DNA of 26,439 bases from a virus. The stretch spans positions 1 to 26,439 of the IMG/VR virus record IMGVR_UViG_3300043449_000435. One strand, 5' to 3'. Both the position numbers and the translations under genes were made by a program. A model generated the notes under the pieces. The model saw nothing but the letters and a program-made list of their open reading frames with translations, was not told the DNA's origin and ran no database searches. Positions 14,919 to 20,210 of this stretch are shown here, piece by piece. How positions within the stretch are numbered: the first letter of the stretch is position 1; every line of letters begins with the position of its first letter.

Positions 14919-15710
14919 CTATTGTTTCATTCTTTTTAAGAATTCAATTTTATTATAAGATTTGTACATCGCAACATCATGTGGCGATGTTCTTTTTAAA
15001 ATTTCATTAAATATTTCGTACACTCCTCTATTATATGCGTAATTTATTTTTGGCCGCCAATTTAGGCCATATAACTTAGATTTAAACTCTTGTGTGTCCG
15101 TAGTATTTGTTGCTTTTATCATAGCATAACACAACTCTCTTGTATATAAGAAGAATTGTATATTTTTATCATTTATAATACTAGCATAAAAATCCCATTC
15201 GCAACATAACACCGAATCCAGTGGTTTATTATCATCAATAAAATGATCGCCTGTTACTAATATTCCATCTCTGTCTTTAACGTATTCAGATAACAAAAAT
15301 GTTGTGATGGCATAGATTGCCCTTCCCCTAAACATTTTATTCACTCTCAACATACCACTTACAAGATCATGATTGCTATACTCTATTGTGATTGGAGTAA
15401 CTGCTAGAGTTTTACATACACGAAATGCATATTGCCGTTCAAGTTCGTTCCCTTCACATATAGCAATTATGGGCGTAACTTGTATGCCAAGCCGACAAAA
15501 AGTTGTCAATACATATTCAGAATCTAAGCCGCCACTTAAGGCAACATATATATTTGGTGACACATTTGATATTAAATTTGCTGTATAATTGGAAGCAGAT
15601 TCAAAAGACATTTCGTCAAACTCTTTTGAAACAATAGAAACTTTAAAATCTAAATTGTGAGTTTTAGCTCTCTCTAAGAGATTATGACTAATCCAATCTT
15701 CATAAACCAT
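14919..15710 (-). CDS. PP-loop enzyme, asparagine-synthetase-like (SGGLDS)
   Basis: I start at ATG 15710 (MVYEDWISHN), which has GGAGAG about 7 bases upstream; that site contains the alternative ATG at 15725. The product is 263 residues. The PP-loop strand NIYVALSGGLDSEYVL is at 53-68, as in the synthetase domain of class B asparagine synthetases and related amide/carbapenam-type enzymes. It continues with PIIAICEGNELERQYAF and ILVTGDHFIDD. There is no N-terminal glutaminase domain, so ammonia would come from elsewhere or the reaction differs. It is the first gene of a six-gene minus-strand operon (gaps of 13, 1, -8, -8 and -4 bases). It is clearly different in sequence from the SGGADS protein of the same operon. 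Confidence 0.78.
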   Translation of the reverse strand: MVYEDWISHNLLERAKTHNLDFKVSIVSKEFDEMSFESASNYTANLISNVSPNIYVALSGGLDSEYVLTTFCRLGIQVTPIIAICEGNELERQYAFRVCKTLAVTPITIEYSNHDLVSGMLRVNKMFRGRAIYAITTFLLSEYVKDRDGILVTGDHFIDDNKPLDSVLCCEWDFYASIINDKNIQFFLYTRELCYAMIKATNTTDTQEFKSKLYGLNWRPKINYAYNRGVYEIFNEILKRTSPHDVAMYKSYNKIEFLKRMKQ

Positions 15711-15729
15711 TATATCGCTCTCCATTCTG

Positions 15730-15752
15730 ATTATATATAATTATATATATAA
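15730..15752. promoter_or_regulatory. Divergent AT-rich promoter region of two cargo operons
   Basis: Two adjoining perfect palindromes, TTATATATAA (15731-15740) and TTATATATATAA (15741-15752), lie between the PP-loop gene (minus) and the fatty-acid-hydroxylase-like gene (plus). TATAAT is present on the plus strand at 15736-15741 and on the minus strand at 15740-15745. Both are placed to give short leaders that keep the ribosome sites. No good TTGACA is seen and no TATAAATA, so an early or host-type promoter is suggested rather than a late one. Confidence 0.5.
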
Positions 15753-15777
15753 CATAGCGAGATGATTTGAGGTGACT

Positions 15778-16209
15778 ATGATTTTGTTGTTTTTTTTGAG
15801 TTGGACTTTTCTTCTTTATTTTATCCATAGAATTGCGCATGGATTTAAATGGTCGTGTCATATGGATCATCATAAATTTATCTTAGACCATTCCGTTACT
15901 TCTTGGAAATGGAATAATTTATTATTATTCAATGATACTTGGCTAAGTACTCTAGACTTATGGGTAACAGAGGTTCTTCCAACTATAGTATTTTGTATGA
16001 TAACTGGTATTTGGGAAATTGCCGTCTTTTACTATCTCTGGGCATCTCTCATTCAAGAAATCGTAGAGCATAATCCAAACTTCAATATCTTTCCATTCTT
16101 AACTAGTGGAAGATGGCATCTTCTGCATCATACAGATGATAAAGTTAATTTTGGATTGTTTATTCCCGTATGGGATTTGATGTTTGATACATATAGGAGA
16201 TTATCATGA
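15778..16209 (+). CDS. Fatty acid hydroxylase / sterol desaturase-family membrane enzyme
   Basis: Start ATG 15778 is chosen over GTG 15772 because GAGGTG lies just upstream and contains that GTG. The product is 143 residues. The His motifs of the membrane di-iron hydroxylase superfamily are complete: HRIAH (17-21), HMDHH (28-32), His98 in EHNPN and HLLHH (114-118). They are followed by the usual NFG...PVWDLMFDTYRR end. Hydrophobic segments lie at 1-16 and 66-96. It is short, nearer to CrtZ-type carotenoid hydroxylases than to full sterol desaturases. It should place a hydroxyl or double bond on a lipid-like substrate in the inner membrane. It overlaps the next gene by ATGA, so it is co-translated with two 2-oxoglutarate oxygenases. 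Confidence 0.83.
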   Translation: MILLFFLSWTFLLYFIHRIAHGFKWSCHMDHHKFILDHSVTSWKWNNLLLFNDTWLSTLDLWVTEVLPTIVFCMITGIWEIAVFYYLWASLIQEIVEHNPNFNIFPFLTSGRWHLLHHTDDKVNFGLFIPVWDLMFDTYRRLS

Positions 16210-16898
16210 AAACTCACGAATTATTTCCCACTGTAGTATGCTCTTGGGACTATCCAGAACAAGATGAATTTGCCGCAACATTCTATGCCAATATATTTAA
16301 GTATATGACACCCGATGGATTCTCTAGTGAATTCACTGGTCATGTTAATATTCATCACGAAGAATCTTTTGGTCATCTATTTCTGTTTGCCACACAATGT
16401 CTAAAGCAGTATATTTCGCAGTTAAATGTTGATCCAGAAATGTTTGATTTGAACATAGTTAAAACTTGGATGAATATAACCAAAGATCGCCAAACTCCTA
16501 TTCATAGTCATGCCGATGCTAACTATTCATTTACGTATTATATTAATATCCCAAAAGATATTCCAAAGCCACTTAGATTCTACAATAATGAAGCATCCAC
16601 ACATAACGCAAACGATGGTTATTATTGTATGAGTAAATTTAACTCATCTGAATGGAATAACTATAACTCATATACTTGGCAATTTGAGCCACAAGAAGGT
16701 CAACTATTTGTGTTTCCCGCAAATCTTGTTCATGACACAGTTGGCGCAGTTCTCGGTAAGGAATCTGGAACTAAAACAGTCGATGAATTGAAACAAAGTC
16801 GCATCTGCATCGCTGGAGATTTTCTATTAACATATAAGGTGCCGACCGCGAAGGCGACCGGGCTACAGCCAGTATCAAACTGGAGAATATTTCAATGA
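16206..16898 (+). CDS. 2-oxoglutarate/Fe(II)-dependent oxygenase, T4-like phage type
   Basis: This is a 230-residue protein. It begins KTHELFPTVVCSWDYPE, as in a family of putative 2OG-Fe(II) oxygenases common in aquatic T4-like phages. The iron ligands read as HADA (H102, D104) and a distal His in NLVHDTVG (H176); Arg199 in QSRICIAGDF is the likely 2-oxoglutarate anchor. The jelly-roll core strands FTYYINIPK and QLFVFPANL are visible. The ATG overlaps the previous stop (ATGA) with AGGAG upstream, and its own stop overlaps the next start the same way. The reaction would be hydroxylation coupled to 2OG decarboxylation; the substrate is unknown. Confidence 0.85.
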   Translation: MKTHELFPTVVCSWDYPEQDEFAATFYANIFKYMTPDGFSSEFTGHVNIHHEESFGHLFLFATQCLKQYISQLNVDPEMFDLNIVKTWMNITKDRQTPIHSHADANYSFTYYINIPKDIPKPLRFYNNEASTHNANDGYYCMSKFNSSEWNNYNSYTWQFEPQEGQLFVFPANLVHDTVGAVLGKESGTKTVDELKQSRICIAGDFLLTYKVPTAKATGLQPVSNWRIFQ

Positions 16899-17512
16899 TG
16901 TATAATTATCTTTCGAATAATCCACACGAGAGGTCGCGAGTAACTTATCCCTATGTATATTGGGATGGATTGTTTACCGATGATGAACTGGATAAGATTA
17001 TCGAAATATCTGAGCGACAGGAACTAGTCCCTGGTAAAACTGGAGGCGCTGGAGATGGTAATATATCTGAAATCCGGGTAAGTAAAATCGCATTCGTTAA
17101 TTATAATCCAGATACTCAATGGATTTATGACAAACTCAACTGGGTAATTAGTACAGTAAATGATAGGTACTACAATTTTAATTTGAATGGCTACTCGACG
17201 TATCAATATGGGACATACGATTCTGATCACGCCGCGCAATATAATTGGCATATGGATACGTTCTTTGGGCCAATCGTTGAAAAATTTTCCGCTGAACACG
17301 AGACCCGTAAATTATCATTATCGTTGTTGTTAAATGATAATTTTGAAGGTGGGGAATTTCAAATGAATCTAGGAGAGACCCCGGAAACAATAGAATTCAA
17401 AAAGGGGAGAATTCTATTGTTTCCGTCATTCCTAACGCATAGAGTCGCCCGCGTCACATCTGGCATCAGGAAATCTCTAGTAGTATGGGTTACTGGACCA
17501 AAGTTTGTTTAA
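16895..17512 (+). CDS. PKHD-type 2-oxoglutarate/Fe(II) oxygenase (prolyl 4-hydroxylase fold)
   Basis: This is a 205-residue protein. The core is NWHMDTFFG (HxD ligands H119 and D121), LSLSLLLNDNFEGGEFQ (141-156), FPSFLTHRVARV (third ligand His182) and SGIRKSLVVWVTGP (2OG-binding Arg192). This is the PKHD/P4Hc pattern of small bacterial and phage hydroxylases. ATG 16895 overlaps the previous stop, with GGAG 9 bases upstream; ATG 16898 is also possible. Near its 3' end lies a perfect 17-bp inverted repeat. The gene converges on the minus-strand fiber accessory gene, sharing 4 bases at the stops. It is not a close duplicate of the upstream oxygenase. Confidence 0.87.
   Translation: MMYNYLSNNPHERSRVTYPYVYWDGLFTDDELDKIIEISERQELVPGKTGGAGDGNISEIRVSKIAFVNYNPDTQWIYDKLNWVISTVNDRYYNFNLNGYSTYQYGTYDSDHAAQYNWHMDTFFGPIVEKFSAEHETRKLSLSLLLNDNFEGGEFQMNLGETPETIEFKKGRILLFPSFLTHRVARVTSGIRKSLVVWVTGPKFV
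17382..17425. repeat. Perfect 17-bp inverted repeat with 10-base loop inside the PKHD gene
   Basis: The left arm CGGAAACAATAGAATTC (17382-17398) is the exact reverse complement of the right arm at 17409-17425; the loop is AAAAAGGGGA. It lies wholly within coding sequence (residues near PETIEFKKGRILLFPS). In RNA it would form a very stable stem in the plus transcript and in any antisense transcript from the fiber side. No T-run follows, so a classical terminator is not indicated. Confidence 0.9.
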
Positions 17513-17967
17513 TCTTTAGTTCTAATAGCCGCAAGCAACTTATCAATTTCTGACATGAACGCTTCTGATTCTAGTTTAGAGGCTGTTGTCGATGCCACAG
17601 GTGTTGGTGATACAACTTCTGGTTCCACATATTCTACTTCGAATGTTTTACCAATATTTGCATTAATATCAGCCATAGTTGTATCAATTTCCGGGTTGTC
17701 AACATCATCGAGCAATTTTAGATAAGCGGCAGGCGCACAAGAAATGATGTAATCGTGTAATGCCTGCCCACTCAAAGACGGAGTTTGGTACATCGTAAGA
17801 TTATAATCTGTCGTGCATCTTACCGGAGTTCCATCATCATTTCTTGCGATTGGTCCAGCAAATTTATCTATTGCGAAAAAATCTTCGCCATGCGTGTCGC
17901 TAAAATACCGAACTACCATAGAATGATTAGCTTCGTCTTTTGAGATAATTTTATATTTGATGATCAT
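17509..17967 (-). CDS. Small protein downstream of the glycine-rich adhesin, probable fiber accessory
   Basis: The start is ATG 17967 (MIIKYKIISKDEANHSMVV), 2 bases after the adhesin stop with AGGA upstream; a longer open frame to 18096 is only the Arg-rich shadow of the glycine-rich gene. The product is 152 residues: an N-terminal beta-rich half (VVRYFSDTHGEDFFAIDKF), a middle with LHDYIISCAPAAYLKLLDD, a Pro/Val/Thr linker (about 118-130) and a C-terminal helix ending LLAAIRTKD. I do not recognise the family. Its position behind an adhesin mirrors the small gene at 4553-5044 behind the collar fiber, so a chaperone or assembly role is likely but inferred. Confidence 0.65.
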   Translation of the reverse strand: MIIKYKIISKDEANHSMVVRYFSDTHGEDFFAIDKFAGPIARNDDGTPVRCTTDYNLTMYQTPSLSGQALHDYIISCAPAAYLKLLDDVDNPEIDTTMADINANIGKTFEVEYVEPEVVSPTPVASTTASKLESEAFMSEIDKLLAAIRTKD

Positions 17968-17969
17968 GG

Positions 17970-18836
17970 TTATGATTTCCTGCCAGTTAATGTTCCTGTT
18001 GCGACCCATGTTATACTTGTATTTCCGACGACAGCGTTTCCGCGAACACCAGTCGAGCCTGCTGCTCCACCCGCCCCACCTGGACTTGCTCCCCATCCCG
18101 GCGAAGGCGGCGAGGTGCCGGGCGATCCTGTTGCGCCCGAATTACCTCCGGCGCCGCCCGATCCGGTTGCGGCGCCAGCCCCGCCGGCGCCACCGATTGT
18201 CGCGCCGCCGCTCGTGCCTGCTACTGCTGTTCCAGAACTTTGAGATCCAAATGGTCCTCCGGCACCGCCCGGAGTTCCTGCTCCGCCGCCGCCGCCGCCT
18301 CCCGCATAATAATCTGGTCCTGCCGGAGTAGCTTCACCCTTTGAGCCGCTAATATAACCACCAGTATTATAAGATCCGCCGCCGCCGCCGCCGCCTCCGC
18401 CGCCGGGTCCACCCGCACCGCCGCTAATTGTACCTGTATTTTTTGCGACAATAGTCACACCAGAAATTATGTCAGCTTTAAATGCTGATCCACCTTGAGG
18501 TCCAAGTGATCCAACGGATCCTATTCCTGGCGCACCAATTGTTGGTGTGCCCGCAGGACAGCCTCTGCCACCTGCGCCACCCTGACCAGTTAGTGTTACT
18601 GTTGTGCCCGTTATCGTGCTTGTGTTCTCAACATAAATGAAATTACCAGGAGCCCAGCCCGTACCTGTGCGAAATGCGGGTACTGTATTAGCCGAAGCTG
18701 TCAGTGCTGCATTATTAAAGAACAACACATTACCGGGGTATGATGGAGACCCTGCTGTGGTATACAAATTCACATCGCTTGTGGGCGATGAAATCGTAAC
18801 GACTTTTGTTGGTCTAACTGCTATTGCTAGAAACAT
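17970..18836 (-). CDS. Glycine-rich tail tip adhesin, gp38-like
   Basis: This is a 288-residue protein. The N-terminal part (1-100, MFLAIAVRPTKVVTISSP onward) is beta-rich and contains VLFFNNAALTASANT. From about 98 to 275 it is dominated by GGxGG tracts, including a run of ten glycines near 147-156 and several separate blocks such as GGAGGAGAATGSGGAGG. These alternate with short non-glycine loops (IVAKNTGTIS, KADIISGVT). Such an arrangement resembles Salmonella phage S16 gp38-type adhesins, where stacked polyglycine II helices display variable loops that bind the receptor. The DNA is markedly GC-rich compared with its surroundings because of GGN codons. It sits right after a tail fiber gene, as gp38 does after gp37. 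Similarity is by composition and context, not by alignment. Confidence 0.75.
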   Translation of the reverse strand: MFLAIAVRPTKVVTISSPTSDVNLYTTAGSPSYPGNVLFFNNAALTASANTVPAFRTGTGWAPGNFIYVENTSTITGTTVTLTGQGGAGGRGCPAGTPTIGAPGIGSVGSLGPQGGSAFKADIISGVTIVAKNTGTISGGAGGPGGGGGGGGGGSYNTGGYISGSKGEATPAGPDYYAGGGGGGGAGTPGGAGGPFGSQSSGTAVAGTSGGATIGGAGGAGAATGSGGAGGNSGATGSPGTSPPSPGWGASPGGAGGAAGSTGVRGNAVVGNTSITWVATGTLTGRKS

Positions 18837-18843
18837 TTGTTAT

Positions 18844-19905
18844 TTACCTTACATCTGGCATATATGAACCGTACAAATTCGTACCATCGCTAATAAATGT
18901 AATAATATCTCTACGATTTGCTGTTGTAGTCAATACGGGTGCTACAGCCGCAGTAAATTTAAATACTGCGTTCCAAGTTATAGTACGTGACCCCGTACCA
19001 TCTTGAATGACATGAAGAATATATGTACCAACTTTAAGAGGTGTCGGTGCTGCAAATGTTCTATTGCCACCTAGAGTTACTGTTGCCACTGACCCGAGCG
19101 TCGTATCCCAACTGATTGTTGCTCCGTCTGTTAGTGTCTGACTTAAGTAATTTGCGTTTGTTACGTCAATCGTGCCAAAGAACTTATTGGTGCTGCTTGT
19201 GTTTGAGAATGTTGTATTGCCCGCTACTGTTAAGGCATTACTGATTCGTGCTGCGCCGCGAACATCCACGGTGCTTGTCTGATCGCCTAATAAGATACTA
19301 CCTGTACCAGTATTAGCGACGATGTTTCCATTAATAACAGTTTTCTTGCCAGAAGCACCTAAAACTGTATTACCTGATACTAGAAACGATGTACTGACTG
19401 TTGCGCGACCAGTATGTGCAAGAAGACCAGAAGTTGTTGGATTAGTTGCGTTTGCTTTTGTTGCGATGAACGAATTGGTGTTTGCTAGTGCTGCGCGTTC
19501 TGTTGCCTTTGTCTGAAACGTAGAAACAGCATTGGCAACTTCTAGATACTGAGTTGTTGGTGCCCAATATACTGATGTGCCGTTGGTGCGAAGGACGAAA
19601 TTAGATGTACCAAGTGCTCCGTTAGCAATCAATCCCGATAATGTTGTATTACCCGTTACAGCAAGATTTGTACCAACAGTTACTCGACCGTTAGCAGATA
19701 ATAGACCAGTTACAATAGTGCGCTTACCAGCAGCACCTAGAACTGTATTACCAGTTGCTTTAAGAACATTATTAGCGGTAATTGTGTTTGCGTATAGACT
19801 TGAATTGTTGATAGCAAACTGACTCAATCGTTCAAACGCCTCATTTGATCGTGTCCGCCAAGTATCAAATGTATTTGTAAGTGCTACGTTAGCAATTTTT
19901 GCCAT
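18844..19905 (-). CDS. Tail fiber protein, paralogue of the 6164-7273 fiber (fiber B)
   Basis: This is a 353-residue protein. Residues 1-60 differ from fiber A at only a few positions (MAKIANVALTNTFDTWRTR), followed by shared SGNTVLGAxGKKTVING and GLLSANGR repeat units. Unique inserts include SNFVLRTNGTSVYWAPTTQY (about 99-118) and an Ala/Thr-rich helix-like stretch. The C-terminal module (about 255-353) differs from that of fiber A: ATISWDTTLGSVATVTLGG, KVGTYILHVIQDGTGSRTIT and ANRRDIITFISDGTNLYGSY, a common terminal domain of phage fibers. Anchor and shaft are therefore conserved and the tip is swapped. Two exact late promoters lie upstream. The next gene, the glycine-rich adhesin, probably caps this fiber. 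Confidence 0.85.
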   Translation of the reverse strand: MAKIANVALTNTFDTWRTRSNEAFERLSQFAINNSSLYANTITANNVLKATGNTVLGAAGKRTIVTGLLSANGRVTVGTNLAVTGNTTLSGLIANGALGTSNFVLRTNGTSVYWAPTTQYLEVANAVSTFQTKATERAALANTNSFIATKANATNPTTSGLLAHTGRATVSTSFLVSGNTVLGASGKKTVINGNIVANTGTGSILLGDQTSTVDVRGAARISNALTVAGNTTFSNTSSTNKFFGTIDVTNANYLSQTLTDGATISWDTTLGSVATVTLGGNRTFAAPTPLKVGTYILHVIQDGTGSRTITWNAVFKFTAAVAPVLTTTANRRDIITFISDGTNLYGSYMPDVR

Positions 19906-19913
19906 TTATGAAT
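19724..19913. repeat. Long direct repeat shared by the two fiber genes (copy 2; copy 1 at 7092-7281)
   Basis: This covers the fiber start region and first repeat module, nearly identical to 7092-7281 in the same orientation. A further 55-bp exact match (19683-19737 to 6952-7006) overlaps its left end at a shifted register. Together they bracket the cargo island. Confidence 0.9.
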
Positions 19914-19947
19914 CCTACTCTTTATTAGCGGTTGGTACTTGTGGTTC

Positions 19948-19964
19948 TATTTATATTATTTATA
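19948..19964 (-). promoter_or_regulatory. Tandem T4-type late promoters upstream of fiber B
   Basis: Two exact TATAAATA elements on the minus strand (19957-19964 and 19948-19955) are separated by one base, 43-52 bases before the ATG at 19905. They lie in the 86-base gap between the small coiled-coil gene and the fiber, where a promoter would be expected. Confidence 0.8.
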
Positions 19965-19991
19965 ATCTACAATATCTCTTACGTTACTTTT

Positions 19992-20210
19992 TTATTTATA
20001 TTGGTTTTGATCTACAATAAATTTTAATAGAGATTTAATTTCAAGAAGTTCATTCTTAAGTGTATTTATATCTTCTATGGCGTTTATCATATCAACATGA
20101 GCCGATCTTTTCTTTCGATAAGATTCAAGTGATCCTAAGTTTGTATTCAATATAGCCTTTGATTCTGAATCGCGGACTAAACTTGAAGAATCTTTTACTT
20201 TAAGTAACAT
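19992..20210 (-). CDS. Small coiled-coil protein conserved in T4-like aquatic phages
   Basis: This is a 72-residue protein. It starts MLLKVKDSSSLVRDSESKAILN and continues NLGSLESYRKKRSA, a pattern I recall in short proteins of many T4-like and other aquatic phages (VRD, AILN, Y-x-x-K-R). Residues 40-68 form a likely coiled coil (INAIEDINTLKNELLEIKSLL). The ATG at 20210 shares a base with the stop of the giant DUF4815 gene, indicating coupling. A virion or assembly role is inferred from location. The stop overlaps another exact TATAAATA (minus, 19993-20000). Confidence 0.75.
   Translation of the reverse strand: MLLKVKDSSSLVRDSESKAILNTNLGSLESYRKKRSAHVDMINAIEDINTLKNELLEIKSLLKFIVDQNQYK
19993..20000 (-). 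promoter_or_regulatory. Additional late promoter match at the end of the coiled-coil gene
   Basis: This is an exact TATAAATA on the minus strand, about 88 bases before the fiber ATG at 19905 and overlapping the stop codon of the upstream gene. With the two elements at 19948-19964 it makes three late-promoter matches within 52 bases, which may add strength. This one is the least certain because stop-codon context favours such words. Confidence 0.5.

Noticed and set aside
17968-18096. Upstream extension of the fiber accessory gene (start at 18096)
   Set aside because: The extra 43 residues are Arg/Trp/Ser-rich and lie out of frame over the adhesin 3' end; ATG 17967 sits just after the adhesin stop with AGGA upstream.
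17957-18331. Arg-rich 124-codon plus-strand open frame
   Set aside because: It is the antisense shadow of GGN-rich codons in the glycine-rich adhesin; low-complexity Arg/Leu product and no supporting ribosome site or neighbour logic.
20063-20070. TATAAATA on the minus strand inside the coiled-coil gene
   Set aside because: It lies in coding sequence (DINT codons) with three better-placed late elements downstream; probably chance in AT-rich DNA.
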